Positions 45,176-53,391 of a stretch of DNA of 64,000 bases are shown here, in pieces. Position 1 is the first letter of the stretch. Every line of letters begins with the position of its first letter. Under the pieces are notes generated by a model. It saw only the letters and a list, made by a program, of their open reading frames with translations, did not search any database and was not told the origin of the DNA. Both the position numbers and the translations under genes were made by a program. Source of the DNA: Mycobacteroides chelonae (GTDB lineage: Bacteria > Actinomycetota > Actinomycetes > Mycobacteriales > Mycobacteriaceae); contig NZ_CP050145.1 in assembly GCF_016767715.1 (NCBI RefSeq), positions 3,100,001-3,164,000 on the forward strand. The letters run 5' to 3'.

Positions 45176-45559
45176 ATGCGAAACATCGTATTGGCCGTTG
45201 GCGTGTCCGCCGTTTTCGGAGCGGCGTGCGCAGGGGCTGCACTCACGGGTGCGCCGGTGGCCTACGGAGCTCCGTTGAACTTCGATTGCCTGCAGGTCGC
45301 GACACCGGTTGGAATGAATCTCACCTGCGTGAACCCGACTCCGTTCACCATGGACGCGCACTTCAAGGGGAATTGTGGTCCGCTCCCCATGCTCAATGAA
45401 GACACCGAGATCGGGCCATTCAAGACGATCTCCCGCCAGGTCCCGTGCCTGCCGGGCGTGCAGTCACCGTCGGCCGAAGCGTCGATGAGCATGAGATCCA
45501 ACGCGCCGGACGAAGGCAACCCACCGCCCGAGGCCCCGGCACGTCCATTCGGTCTATAA
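45176..45559 (+). CDS. Secreted protein of unknown function (four Cys)
   Basis: A 127-residue protein with a Sec signal peptide (MRNIVLAVGVSAVFGAACAG then APVAYGA, cleavage likely near residue 32). The mature part has four Cys (FDCLQV, LTCVNP, GNCGPLP, VPCLPG), suggesting two disulfides, and a Pro-rich C-terminal tail. I do not recognise a family. It converges on recX with a 17-base gap. Similar small Cys-containing exported proteins are common in mycobacteria. Confidence 0.72.
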   Translation: MRNIVLAVGVSAVFGAACAGAALTGAPVAYGAPLNFDCLQVATPVGMNLTCVNPTPFTMDAHFKGNCGPLPMLNEDTEIGPFKTISRQVPCLPGVQSPSAEASMSMRSNAPDEGNPPPEAPARPFGL

Positions 45560-45576
45560 GCAGTCTGCGCGCGCCA

Positions 45577-46179
45577 CTACCCGACGTCGCGTCGGTCTTG
45601 TTCGGAAGCAAGGGCGTTCTTCACCACGTCATAGGCCATGGATTGGCCGTATCCGCGGCGCGCGAGCATGGCGACCAATCGCCGCGCGGCTTTGATACCC
45701 CCGTCGTCGAGATTTTCTGACCGGAGTTTTTTGGCGACAAGCTGTGCCGCACGTGACCGCTCGGCGTCCCCGTCGATCTGCGCAAGGGCCGCGGCCGCAT
45801 TCTCGGCCGACACTCCCTTGGTCCGAAGCTCCGCGGCCAAGGCGCGCTTGCCTTTTCCTGCGTAGGTATGCCGGGACTGCACCCATTGAGTGGCAAAGTC
45901 GGCGTCATTGATCAGGCCGGCGGTCGCCAACCGTTGCATGATTCGCGTGGAAACCTCATCGGGGTACCCGCGCCGAGTGAGCCTTTCGGTCAACTCGGCG
46001 CGGGTACGCGCGCGACTTGTCAACAGGCGAAGGCAGTATGACCACGCCTGCTCGTCCCGCGAGTCAACCGGTTCACGCGTCGGGGCTTCGGGTACCGACG
46101 CGACCCGGGCTCGCAGTTCGTCTAGGGATTCCCTGGAAGGAGAATCAGAAATCGACTGGGGCCGGGACGACTTCGTCAT
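45577..46179 (-). CDS. recX: RecA regulator RecX
   Basis: An inhibitor/modulator of RecA filaments, 200 residues. Three-helix repeats typical of the family: [59 protein letters not shown] and the central [31 protein letters not shown] mycobacterial N-terminal extension of about 40 residues precedes them. The gene starts inside the 3' end of recA (35-base overlap), as known in mycobacteria, so expression is coupled. Confidence 0.95.
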   Translation of the reverse strand: MTKSSRPQSISDSPSRESLDELRARVASVPEAPTREPVDSRDEQAWSYCLRLLTSRARTRAELTERLTRRGYPDEVSTRIMQRLATAGLINDADFATQWVQSRHTYAGKGKRALAAELRTKGVSAENAAAALAQIDGDAERSRAAQLVAKKLRSENLDDGGIKAARRLVAMLARRGYGQSMAYDVVKNALASEQDRRDVG

Positions 46180-47185
46180 CGGTCAGCACCGCTCCGATAC
46201 CAAGCTTTTCCTTGATCTTCTTCTCGATCTCGTTGGCGACATCGACGTTCTCCAACAGGAAGTTGCGGGCATTTTCCTTGCCCTGACCCAATTGCTCACC
46301 CTCGTAGGTGAACCAGGAACCGGACTTGCGGATGAAGCCCTGCTCCACGCCCATGTCGATGAGCGACCCCTCCTTGGAGATGCCCTTGCCGTAGAGGATG
46401 TCGAACTCGGCCTGCTTGAACGGCGGCGACACCTTGTTCTTGACCACCTTGACGCGAGTGCGGTTACCCACCGCATCGGTGCCGTCCTTGAGGGTCTCGA
46501 TACGGCGCACATCAAGACGCACCGACGAGTAGAACTTCAAAGCCTTACCACCGGTGGTGGTTTCGGGCGAACCAAACATCACACCGATCTTCTCGCGGAG
46601 CTGGTTGATGAAGATCGCGGTGGTACCCGAGTTGTTGAGTGCACCGGTCATCTTGCGCAGGGCCTGGCTCATCAGACGAGCCTGCAGACCGACATGGCTG
46701 TCACCCATCTCACCCTCGATTTCGGCACGAGGCACCAAGGCCGCCACCGAGTCGATCACGATAAGAGAGATGGCGCCGGAACGCACCAGCATGTCGGCGA
46801 TTTCCAGAGCCTGCTCACCGGTATCCGGCTGAGAGACGAGCAGCGAGTCGGTATCGACACCGAGCTTCTTGGCGTATTCGGGGTCGAGCGCATGCTCGGC
46901 GTCGATGAACGCAGCGATACCGCCGGCGGCTTGCGCGTTGGCGACCGCGTGCAGCGCGACGGTGGTCTTACCCGAGGATTCCGGTCCATAGATCTCGACC
47001 ACGCGGCCACGAGGCAGGCCACCGATACCAAGCGCCACATCCAGCGCGATGGATCCGGTCGGGATCACGGAGATGGGCTGACGCACCTCGTCACCCAGCC
47101 GCATGACCGAGCCCTTACCGAAGCTCTTGTCGATTTGTGCGAGCGCGAGTTCAAGCGCCTTCTCGCGATCCGGTGCCTGCGCCAT
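46145..47185 (-). CDS. recA: Recombinase RecA (no intein)
   Basis: The strand-exchange protein and SOS co-protease, 346 residues. Walker A is GPESSGKTT, Walker B lies in [13 protein letters not shown], and the DNA-binding loops are [22 protein letters not shown] and [25 protein letters not shown]. The place where M. tuberculosis RecA carries an intein reads straight through ([15 protein letters not shown]), so none is present. GGAG, 6 bases upstream, fixes ATG 47185. Two damage-responsive controls lie upstream: a PafBC-type promoter and a LexA box. Confidence 0.98.
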   Translation of the reverse strand: MAQAPDREKALELALAQIDKSFGKGSVMRLGDEVRQPISVIPTGSIALDVALGIGGLPRGRVVEIYGPESSGKTTVALHAVANAQAAGGIAAFIDAEHALDPEYAKKLGVDTDSLLVSQPDTGEQALEIADMLVRSGAISLIVIDSVAALVPRAEIEGEMGDSHVGLQARLMSQALRKMTGALNNSGTTAIFINQLREKIGVMFGSPETTTGGKALKFYSSVRLDVRRIETLKDGTDAVGNRTRVKVVKNKVSPPFKQAEFDILYGKGISKEGSLIDMGVEQGFIRKSGSWFTYEGEQLGQGKENARNFLLENVDVANEIEKKIKEKLGIGAVLTDDEVVPAPVDF

Positions 47186-47251
47186 GGTGTTCTCCATTTC
47201 GTCTCGGTGTTCGAAGATCGGTCCGATTCGGTTGCCGATCGGTTGAGGTGG

Positions 47252-47274
47252 ACGCTAACCGACCCCACCGACAA
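47252..47274 (-). promoter_or_regulatory. PafBC-dependent (RecA-NDp) promoter of recA
   Basis: On the minus strand TTGTCGGTG (47274-47266), 8 bases, TAGCGT (47257-47252) matches the full consensus TTGTCRGTG-N8-TANNNT of the RecA-independent DNA-damage regulon. It gives a 5' leader of about 60 bases. Confidence 0.85.
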
Positions 47275-47320
47275 GCGATCTACCTGCACGGATCGTCTCT
47301 TCGACTGCAATCAGAGTAAG

Positions 47321-47336
47321 GCGAACATCTGTTCGA
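47321..47336. promoter_or_regulatory. LexA box upstream of recA
   Basis: GCGAACATCTGTTCGA has one mismatch to TCGAAC-N4-GTTCGA. It sits about 50 bases upstream of the PafBC-type promoter, in agreement with the two recA promoters known in M. tuberculosis. Confidence 0.78.
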
Positions 47337-47374
47337 ATCAAGCAGGCGCGCCGATGCGGCGTGTCATCGAGTCA

Positions 47375-47569
47375 TCACCACTGATCGCGTGGGACATCGA
47401 AATCGGCACATAGCGCCCGCCACACATCCCGCGGCTCCACCCCGTCTTCGACTGCCTGCGACGCCGTCCGTCCACCGAGGGCGGTCAACACATGGTCGAC
47501 CAGTACCGACGAGCCGTAGACCCGACCGAATCGACCGGTGACAAGCTCATGAAACTCCGTCAGACGCAC
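47375..47569 (-). CDS. DUF3046 protein
   Basis: A 64-residue actinobacterial protein: RLTEFHELVTGRFGRVYGSSVLVDHVLTALGGRTASQAVEDGVEPRDVWRALCADFDVP in outline is the complete DUF3046 family. It lies directly upstream of recA and 4 bases after the glycosyltransferase gene, as in M. tuberculosis (Rv2738c in my memory). The conserved link with recA suggests a role near DNA repair, but none is shown. Confidence 0.92.
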   Translation of the reverse strand: MRLTEFHELVTGRFGRVYGSSVLVDHVLTALGGRTASQAVEDGVEPRDVWRALCADFDVPRDQW

Positions 47570-47573
47570 ACGG

Positions 47574-48731
47574 TCACCTTAGGGCCGCCACCACGTCCTG
47601 GCACACCCGTACCGGATCTGTGACGTCCGCGGCACCGGCAGCAGCCCGGCGTGCTGCCTCGGTGTAGCGCTGCTCACCCAGCACCTTGCCGATCGCCGCC
47701 GCCATAGCCTCGCAGGTCAGCGGTCGCACCAGCTCAGCACTACCTTGCCGCACAACACGATTCGCCAACTCCCACTGGTCGCCGCCGCCAGGAACAACCA
47801 CCGCAGGCACCCCGGCCAGCAATGCCTTGCTCAGAAAGCCGTGTCCCCCACCGCAAATGGCCAAATCGGCACCGGCGAGCAAAAGATCCTGACGCGCCAG
47901 CCCGGCAATCGCCCACGAAGGCAGGCCCGACGCGGGCGGATCCAGCGCGGACACAACCACGCGCGCACCCACTGAATCCAAAGCCCGTATCGCCAGTTCG
48001 GACATCCCTTCAGCTCCGGTGAAGGCCGTCGACGGTGCGATCACCACCACCGGTCCCGTACCCAACGGCGGCTGCAGCGCAGCGTCGGTGGGCTCCCAAT
48101 GCAGGGGGCCCACCAGGACCGCCTCATCCGGCCAATCGGGACGCGGCACTTCCAGCGCGGGCAATGTCGCGATCAGCCGTCGGACGGGTCCGGGGTCGCG
48201 GGCGGGCAATCCGATCTCTACCCGCGCCTGCGAGCGCTGCCGCAAGCCTTCATCGATCGACCTTTGCGTCAACCGACGCATCAACCCGTCACGCAGCCTG
48301 CCACGCAAGCCCTCACCAGGAGCCAGTCCACTTCCCAATGGCGGCAATCCTTTTGACGGCAGGTACAGCGGATGCGGGTTGAGTTCCACCCACGGCACAC
48401 CGAGCAACTCACCGGCCATGCCTCCGCAGGCGGTGATCACATCGGAGACGATGAGATCCGGCGCCAGTTGCCCCAACTGATCGAGATTGGCCAACGCCAT
48501 ATGGGCCGCCCGCTGATGGATCTTGGCGCCCGCGTCTGCGTCGTCATCGGCAACCCGGGGCTGCAGTCCCAGAAGCTCTACCGACTCGAGTCCGGCGGCA
48601 CGGGCCTGATCGAGCCAGCGCGTTCCCGTCAACAACACGGGGTCGTGCCCGGCCGCCGCGAATTTCAGGCACAACGCGATGGCGGGAAAGGCATGCCCGG
48701 GATCCGGACCGGCGACCACGGCAACACGCAC
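47574..48731 (-). CDS. MGT-type (GT-B) glycosyltransferase (Rv2739c-like)
   Basis: A 385-residue GT-B enzyme. The N-terminal acceptor domain begins VAVVAGPDPGHAFPAIALCLKFAAAGHDPVLLTG. The C-terminal donor domain has the UGT-like stretch ADLAICGGGHGFLSKALLAGVPAVVVPGGGDQWELANRVVRQGSAELV, which binds the nucleotide sugar. It resembles macrolide/rhamnosyl-type transferases; acceptor unknown. GTG 48731 is the start. It is divergent from the first epoxide-hydrolase-like gene and upstream of DUF3046-recA. Confidence 0.88.
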   Translation of the reverse strand: MRVAVVAGPDPGHAFPAIALCLKFAAAGHDPVLLTGTRWLDQARAAGLESVELLGLQPRVADDDADAGAKIHQRAAHMALANLDQLGQLAPDLIVSDVITACGGMAGELLGVPWVELNPHPLYLPSKGLPPLGSGLAPGEGLRGRLRDGLMRRLTQRSIDEGLRQRSQARVEIGLPARDPGPVRRLIATLPALEVPRPDWPDEAVLVGPLHWEPTDAALQPPLGTGPVVVIAPSTAFTGAEGMSELAIRALDSVGARVVVSALDPPASGLPSWAIAGLARQDLLLAGADLAICGGGHGFLSKALLAGVPAVVVPGGGDQWELANRVVRQGSAELVRPLTCEAMAAAIGKVLGEQRYTEAARRAAAGAADVTDPVRVCQDVVAALR

Positions 48732-48759
48732 CGCCCTACCCTGCCACAGCGATTCGGGC

Positions 48760-48765
48760 TAGGTT
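48760..48765 (+). promoter_or_regulatory. -10 element (TAGGTT), first LEH-like gene
   Basis: TAGGTT ends 7 bases before ATG 48773: leaderless layout. Confidence 0.6.
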
Positions 48766-48772
48766 GAAACGC

Positions 48773-49216
48773 ATGACTGACGCCACGCTGGCTCCTTCCA
48801 CGTTGACTCCAGCCGAGACCGTCACCCGATTCCTGGAATCCCTGCAAACCGAGGACATCGACTTCGCGGGATCGGTGCTGGCCGAGGACCTCGTCTATCA
48901 GAACGTAGGTCTGCCCACCATCTATGGCCGGCGCGCGACTCTTAAGGTCTTCGAACCACTCACCAAGCCGCAGTTCGGATTCGAAGTACAAATCCACCGC
49001 ACCACCACCAACGTGAACAGTGTGATGAACGAGCGCCACGACGCCATCGTCATCGGACCACTTCGTCTGCAGTTCTGGGTATGCGGAGTCTTCGAGGTGT
49101 CGGACGACGGAAAGATCACCCTGTGGCGCGACTACTTCGACATGTTCGACATGTTCAAGGCCACGGTGCGCGGCCTTGTCGGCATCGCCATCCCCGCCCT
49201 GCGGCCGCGCTTCTAA
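48773..49216 (+). CDS. Limonene-1,2-epoxide hydrolase-like protein, copy 1 (type A, EphG-like)
   Basis: A 147-residue NTF2-fold epoxide hydrolase of the LEH family, close to EphG (Rv2740), which occupies this place in M. tuberculosis. All five active-site residues of the Rhodococcus enzyme have counterparts: Tyr42 and Asn44 (VYQNVG) that position water, and the triad Arg88, Asp90 (NERHD) and Asp120 (LWRDYFD). The family hydrolyses small epoxides, possibly of lipids or sterols. It is the first of four tandem paralogues and is most like copy 3 (shared VTRFLE, EDIDFA, VYQNVGLPTI, NERxDA, QFWVCGVFEVS). Start from the -10 element. Confidence 0.88.
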   Translation: MTDATLAPSTLTPAETVTRFLESLQTEDIDFAGSVLAEDLVYQNVGLPTIYGRRATLKVFEPLTKPQFGFEVQIHRTTTNVNSVMNERHDAIVIGPLRLQFWVCGVFEVSDDGKITLWRDYFDMFDMFKATVRGLVGIAIPALRPRF

Positions 49217-49255
49217 GTCTGGTTCAGCCCCCTATCCAAAGCCTTCGACAGCCGC

Positions 49256-49261
49256 TAGCGT
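49256..49261 (+). promoter_or_regulatory. -10 element (TAGCGT), second LEH-like gene
   Basis: TAGCGT, 7 bases before ATG 49269. The surrounding GCTAGCGT is repeated before copy 4, so the promoter was duplicated with the gene. Confidence 0.62.
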
Positions 49262-49268
49262 CGGGCGC

Positions 49269-49709
49269 ATGACGGACACTCTCACCACCATCAACCCAAC
49301 GGAGATCGTCGAGGGTCTCTGGGACGCCATGCGGCTCGGCGATCTGGCGTCCATCGACACCGTCCTGGATGAGAACGTCAGCTGGGAAAACGTCGGCTTG
49401 CCTGCGATTCGCGGGCGGTCTTCGGTGATGCGTGCTTTATCCGGGCTCAACCTCCCCGGCGTTGGTTTCGATGTGAAGATTCACCGGATCACCGCCACCG
49501 GCAATACGGTGATGACCGAGCGCACCGACGTCCTCATCGTCGGTCGCCTGCACGTCGGATTCTGGGTCTGCGGAGTGTTCGAAGTGACGCCGCGCGGCAC
49601 CATAGCTCTGTGGCGCGACTACGCGGATGTCCTAAACATCACGGTCGGCTTCGCGCGCGGCCTGCTCGGCATCGCCATTCCCGCACTGCGACCGACTCTG
49701 GCGCACTGA
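49269..49709 (+). CDS. Limonene-1,2-epoxide hydrolase-like protein, copy 2 (type B)
   Basis: A 146-residue LEH-fold paralogue. Arg85, Asp87 (TERTD) and Asp117 (LWRDYAD) keep the catalytic triad, and Asn41 is kept, but the Tyr that helps hold the water is Trp39 (SWENVG). Type B proteins share with copy 4 a run of about twenty identical residues at 69-88 (VKIHRITATGNTVMTERTDV) and the start MTD-L. The altered pocket residue may change substrate or activity. Separate leaderless-type promoter. Confidence 0.87.
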   Translation: MTDTLTTINPTEIVEGLWDAMRLGDLASIDTVLDENVSWENVGLPAIRGRSSVMRALSGLNLPGVGFDVKIHRITATGNTVMTERTDVLIVGRLHVGFWVCGVFEVTPRGTIALWRDYADVLNITVGFARGLLGIAIPALRPTLAH

Positions 49710-49721
49710 GATTATCTAACA

Positions 49722-49727
49722 TAAATT
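49722..49727 (+). promoter_or_regulatory. -10 element (TAAATT), third LEH-like gene
   Basis: TAAATT ends 6 bases before ATG 49734. CTAACATAAATTAG here is a short palindrome (CTAA/TTAG) that may bind a regulator. Confidence 0.55.
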
Positions 49728-49733
49728 AGTCTC

Positions 49734-50174
49734 ATGGTTACCGCGGGATCGCCCACCAGACTGGACCCCGGAGCGATTGTCACCCGATTTCTCGAGGCCG
49801 TACAGAACGACGACATCGACTTCGCACGAGACGTACTGGACGAGAACATCGTCTATCAGAATGTCGGGCTCCCCACCATCCACGGCAAACAGGCTGTACT
49901 TCGATTGTTCGGGGCGCTGGAGAACACGTCGTTCGGTTTCGAGGTCGATGTTCAGCGCACCACCACCAACGGATACACCGTGATGAACGAGCGCTACGAC
50001 GCCCTCGGCTTCGGCCCCTTACGCACACAGTTCTGGGTGTGCGGTGTCTTCGAGGTGAGCGAGCGCGGCACCATCACCCTGTGGCGCGATTACTTCGACT
50101 TCGCGGCGGTGTCTCGCGCTTTCCTGCGGGGCCTCATCGGCATCGTGGTGCCGTCGCTGCGGGCGCGGTTCTGA
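49734..50174 (+). CDS. Limonene-1,2-epoxide hydrolase-like protein, copy 3 (type A)
   Basis: A 146-residue LEH-fold paralogue with the full set of active-site residues: Tyr41, Asn43 (VYQNVG), Arg87, Asp89 (NERYD) and Asp119 (LWRDYFD). It is most similar to copy 1. The promoter region between copies 2 and 3 is only 24 bases. Probably an active epoxide hydrolase; substrate unknown. Confidence 0.88.
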   Translation: MVTAGSPTRLDPGAIVTRFLEAVQNDDIDFARDVLDENIVYQNVGLPTIHGKQAVLRLFGALENTSFGFEVDVQRTTTNGYTVMNERYDALGFGPLRTQFWVCGVFEVSERGTITLWRDYFDFAAVSRAFLRGLIGIVVPSLRARF

Positions 50175-50259
50175 AAACCGTCGTACGAATCCGCTGGCCG
50201 GACCTGGGGCCACACCCCGATATCTGATCGCGCCCCTTCTCCCCCGCGACGGTGCTCGC

Positions 50260-50265
50260 TAGCGT
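50260..50265 (+). promoter_or_regulatory. -10 element (TAGCGT), fourth LEH-like gene
   Basis: TAGCGT ends 6 bases before ATG 50272, within the same GCTAGCGT context as copy 2. Confidence 0.62.
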
Positions 50266-50271
50266 TGGCTG

Positions 50272-50706
50272 ATGACCGACATTCTGGCAAGAACCGACCC
50301 CACTGCTGCCGTCGAAACCCTTTGGAGCGCTGCCGGTCTAGGCGATTTGGCAGTGCTCGAGTCCGTCCTCGCCGACGATGTCCGATGGGAGAATGTGGGC
50401 CTGCCCGCGGTGCGTGGGCGCAAGGCTGTGTTGCGCGTGTTATCCGCCGTGAACTGGCCCGGGGCAGGATTTGGCGTCAAGATTCACCGAATCACCGCCA
50501 CCGGAAACACCGTGATGACCGAGCGCACCGACGTGATCATCGTGGGCCCGCTACACATCGGCTTCTGGGTCGTCGGAGTCACCGAGCACTCGGATGATGG
50601 AAAGATCACGCTCTGGCGTGACTACGGCGACGTTCTCAACGTCACTCTCGGTTTCCTGAGGGGCCTGCTGGGGATAGTTTTCCCGTCTGTACGTCCGCGG
50701 CTCTAG
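50272..50706 (+). CDS. Limonene-1,2-epoxide hydrolase-like protein, copy 4 (type B)
   Basis: A 144-residue LEH-fold paralogue with triad Arg85, Asp87 (TERTD), Asp117 (LWRDYGD), Asn41, and Trp39 in place of Tyr (RWENVG), as in copy 2. It lacks the Cys of the WVCGV motif (WVVGV). The stop shares CTAG with the convergent small membrane gene of the psp operon. Together with copies 1-3 it forms an A-B-A-B array. Confidence 0.87.
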   Translation: MTDILARTDPTAAVETLWSAAGLGDLAVLESVLADDVRWENVGLPAVRGRKAVLRVLSAVNWPGAGFGVKIHRITATGNTVMTERTDVIIVGPLHIGFWVVGVTEHSDDGKITLWRDYGDVLNVTLGFLRGLLGIVFPSVRPRL

Positions 50707-50870
50707 GGCAGCCGGGATTTGTCCGCGTCGGTGACCGCGCGGTACAGCATGACACCCCCGAGAATCACCACACCGGCCACCAGCATCGGTACCACGAGCT
50801 TGAAGATGGCGCCCACGACCAGAAACGCCAGCCACACGCTCAGCAGCACGCCAATGATCTTCCACAACAC
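50703..50870 (-). CDS. Small 55-residue membrane protein at the end of the psp-like operon
   Basis: A 55-residue protein with two hydrophobic helices (about 5-22 and 26-46: GVLLSVWLAFLVVGAIF and VPMLVAGVVILGGVML) and a charged end (DADKSRLP). The likely start is GTG 50870, with GGTGGG upstream. It follows pspM on the same strand with a 98-base gap. M. tuberculosis has pspN in this position, but I cannot confirm that this protein is its equivalent. The longer open frame upstream is Arg-rich and probably not translated. Confidence 0.65.
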   Translation of the reverse strand: MLWKIIGVLLSVWLAFLVVGAIFKLVVPMLVAGVVILGGVMLYRAVTDADKSRLP

Positions 50871-50968
50871 CGGTACCCACCGTTCTCTCGACTGCGATAG
50901 AGCAAGCCTGGCAGTCGGATCGGCACCTGAGGAACCCCGGATCGCGAAGATCAGGGAAAGATCGGGGA

Positions 50969-51796
50969 TTACCCTGACAGCTGGCCGAGTTCGTCGAGGG
51001 CACCCGCCCACCCGGTGAGCCGGTCGGTTGCCGACACCAGGTCATCGAGTAGCGGACCGCGTGACATCGGCGAGGCGAGGACCGCCCCGCCATTTCCGGC
51101 CGACACCAACTGCGCTGCCGCGGTGACCAACTCGTTGTATTGACGCACACCAGTGTCGAGTTGCGCAGTGAACGCACTAATGGTCGGTTGCAGATACTCA
51201 CGGGTGTGTGGCGCCGCGACAGCGGCGCGCTCCATGGACACCACTTCCTTGGCGGTCGCGGCCATCACATACGCAGCCTGATTGGCCGCAGTAAGAATCT
51301 GCCGCCCCTCGCTGTCGGGAATCATGTTGCCGCGCTCCACCACTCCGAGAAGAGAGAACAGCGAGCGCTCGGCGGCATCCAGCGCCGCCATGGGCGGACG
51401 CGCCATCGAACCTATTGGCGGCAGCCGTCGTTCCACTCCGGGCCGCGGCGGCGGCAACGGCTCAGCCTTGAGGTACCGATACCGCACAAACAGATACGTG
51501 GCCGGAATCGCACAACCGGCGGTGAGCAGCGCCGGGATGATCAGCAGCCAGGGGGGTGCGCCGGTAGTCGCAAGCACCGTCGTGACAAGCAGCCCGGCCG
51601 CGCAGGCCAGCGCCCAGCGGATACTCCACCGCTTGGCTCGTAGACGCCTCCGCAGCAGTTTCTCGCGTTTGTCAGACATCACCCGCATGCGTGCGGCGAG
51701 TTCCTCGCCCAGATCGTTGACGTTGTTGACCACACGGCGCAGCAGCTGCTCCCAGCCTCCTTGCACCGCGGTGCGACGGGGCGGCTGGGGGGTCAT
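50969..51796 (-). CDS. pspM: Phage-shock-like envelope stress protein PspM (Rv2743c-like)
   Basis: A 275-residue protein with a basic N terminus, two adjacent membrane helices at about residues 58-80 and 84-105 (WALACAAGLLVTTVLATTG, WLLIIPALLTAGCAIPATYLFV), then RYRYLKAEPLPPPRPGVERRLPPIGS and a helical cytoplasmic C terminus. In M. tuberculosis the equivalent protein anchors PspA at the membrane. It lies downstream of pspA, separated by 119 bases that contain a strong 15-bp hairpin. ATG 51796 was chosen because the preceding residues are not conserved in character. Confidence 0.82.
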   Translation of the reverse strand: MTPQPPRRTAVQGGWEQLLRRVVNNVNDLGEELAARMRVMSDKREKLLRRRLRAKRWSIRWALACAAGLLVTTVLATTGAPPWLLIIPALLTAGCAIPATYLFVRYRYLKAEPLPPPRPGVERRLPPIGSMARPPMAALDAAERSLFSLLGVVERGNMIPDSEGRQILTAANQAAYVMAATAKEVVSMERAAVAAPHTREYLQPTISAFTAQLDTGVRQYNELVTAAAQLVSAGNGGAVLASPMSRGPLLDDLVSATDRLTGWAGALDELGQLSG

Positions 51797-51852
51797 GTTC
51801 ACATTGTGCCCGAAAATTCGGCGGTCGCCGAGGACGAATTGTCCATGCGACA

Positions 51853-51894
51853 AATCCGCCGAGTGGGCGCGGCTGCGTCCCCACTCGGCGGATT
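51853..51894 (-). terminator. Strong hairpin between pspA and pspM (terminator or attenuator)
   Basis: A perfect 15-bp stem (51853-51867 with 51880-51894) and 12-base loop lie 21 bases after the pspA stop and 56 bases before pspM. In the transcribed (minus) direction it is followed by TTTG. It should end most transcripts after pspA and lower pspM expression. Confidence 0.8.
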
Positions 51895-51915
51895 GAAGCG
51901 AAAGAAGAGAGAAAA

Positions 51916-52725
51916 CTACTGCTGGCCCAGCGGGTTAGCGGGATTAGCCTGCTCTGGTGCCGTCGCCGGTGCCGGGGTCGCCGTGCCACCGCTGGGCAGG
52001 GCCTCACCCTTCATGGAGGCGCGGATCTGCTCCAGACGCGAATGTCCGGCCATCTGCACACTGGCCTGCTGTACCTCAATCATGCGGCCCTGCACAGAGT
52101 TCTGCGCCAGCTCGGCCTGACCAAGGGCGTTGGCGTAACGGCGCTCGATCTTGTCGCGCACCTCGTCCAGACTCGGGGTGTTGCCTGGGGCGGCAAGCTC
52201 GCTCATCGACCGAAGCGAGGCGGACACCTGCTCCTGCATCTTGGCCTGCTCCAGCTGGCTCAGCAGCTTGGTCCGCTCGGCGATCCGCTGCTGCAGCATC
52301 ATCGCGTTCTGCTCGACGGCCTTCTTGGCCTGGGCGGCCGCGGCAAGCGCCTGGTCGTGCAGCGCCTTGAGGTCCTCGACGCTCTGCTCGGCGGTAACCA
52401 GTTGGGCGGCGAACGCCTCGGCGGCGTTGTTGTACTCGGTCGCCTTGGATGCATCTCCCGAGCCGGTGGCCTGATCGGCCAAGGTCAGCGCCTGACGAAC
52501 GTTGACCTGAAGTTTCTCGACGTCGGCGAGCTGACGGTTGAGGCGCATCTCCAGCTGGCGCTGATTCCCGATTACCGAGGCGGCCTGCTGCGAAAGCGCC
52601 TGGTGGTTCCGCTGGGCCTCCTCGATGGCCTGCTGAATCTGCACCTTGGGGTCTGCGTTCTCGTCAATCTTCGCGTTGAACAGTGCCATCAAGTACTTCC
52701 ACGCCTTGACGAACGGGTTAGCCAT
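51916..52725 (-). CDS. pspA: PspA/IM30 family envelope-stress protein (35-kDa antigen type)
   Basis: A 269-residue coiled-coil protein. Start: [61 protein letters not shown] is the PspA signature (amphipathic first helix then long coiled coil to about residue 190). The C-terminal part is Ala/Pro/Thr-rich ([20 protein letters not shown]). PspA oligomers line the inner membrane and keep it sealed under stress. It is encoded between clgR and pspM; a stress-sigma promoter lies before clgR. Confidence 0.93.
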   Translation of the reverse strand: MANPFVKAWKYLMALFNAKIDENADPKVQIQQAIEEAQRNHQALSQQAASVIGNQRQLEMRLNRQLADVEKLQVNVRQALTLADQATGSGDASKATEYNNAAEAFAAQLVTAEQSVEDLKALHDQALAAAAQAKKAVEQNAMMLQQRIAERTKLLSQLEQAKMQEQVSASLRSMSELAAPGNTPSLDEVRDKIERRYANALGQAELAQNSVQGRMIEVQQASVQMAGHSRLEQIRASMKGEALPSGGTATPAPATAPEQANPANPLGQQ

Positions 52726-52856
52726 GAGATCGATCCGCCTTCTGCTTGGATGCCGGTAGTCGTCGCTACCTACGACTGCGTGGGTCCCAACTTATCTGTT
52801 GCATGCCGATCCCCACACCCCCTACGGGGCGCAAAACAATGCGACCGCCACAGTAG

Positions 52857-53207
52857 TTAGGCGGCCGCCATTGCGCGAACCTGCGGAATGACCACCTTGG
52901 TCGCGACATCGATCCCGCTGAGCGAGCCGGCCGCTGTCGTCACTGCGGGCTGCGGAGCCGCGACGGCAGCCTCGCGATGCGCCAGCCTCGCGCTGACCTC
53001 GGATAACACCTCCGACAGCGGGACATCGAGCGCACCGCAGATCGCGGCCAGCAGCTCGCTGGAGGCTTCCTTGCGGCCACGTTCCACCTCGGACAGATAT
53101 CCCAGGCTGACGCGTGCCGAGTCCGATACCTCGCGCAATGTCCTGCCCTGCCCGGATCGGGCGTTCCGCAGGGTGTCGCCGATGGCCTCTCTAAGCAACA
53201 GCGCCAT
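52857..53207 (-). CDS. clgR: ClgR, Xre-family transcriptional activator
   Basis: A 116-residue regulator with an N-terminal Cro/CI helix-turn-helix ([63 protein letters not shown]). ClgR activates clp protease genes and the psp genes. The C terminus (RAMAAA) looks like an ssrA-type degradation tag, in line with known turnover by ClpP. Promoter: GGAACC-N17-GTTG, about 65-90 bases upstream, identical in layout to that of sigB. AAAGGAG lies before ATG 53207. pspA follows after 131 bases. Confidence 0.94.
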   Translation of the reverse strand: MALLLREAIGDTLRNARSGQGRTLREVSDSARVSLGYLSEVERGRKEASSELLAAICGALDVPLSEVLSEVSARLAHREAAVAAPQPAVTTAAGSLSGIDVATKVVIPQVRAMAAA

Positions 53208-53271
53208 GTCTTTCTCCTTTGCGTCCTGAACGTCGGTGTCCGTACCGCGTGTTAGTTGAGTCTGCCTTGCT

Positions 53272-53298
53272 CAACGTTGCCACGCAGCGCGAGGTTCC
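53272..53298 (-). promoter_or_regulatory. ECF-sigma (SigE type) promoter of clgR-pspA
   Basis: On the minus strand GGAACC (53298-53293), 17 bases, GTTG (53275-53272 read as CAAC on the plus strand): the same element and spacing as before sigB. SigE control of clgR is established in M. tuberculosis. Confidence 0.78.
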
Positions 53299-53391
53299 CG
53301 ACGTGTTCATGTGGATTTTGACTCGTGCGCCACATTCGGCGTCATAGAAAGTCGGTGATCACGGTCAGCAAGGGGTTCGCCGACGCCCGGC

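Noticed and set aside
46380..46450. Possible RecA intein site
   Set aside because: The sequence reads straight through the position used in M. tuberculosis; no intein motifs are present.
45890..47413. 507-codon frame opposite recA and recX
   Set aside because: Covers RecA, the regulatory region and recX on the opposite strand; no start signals and no family resemblance.
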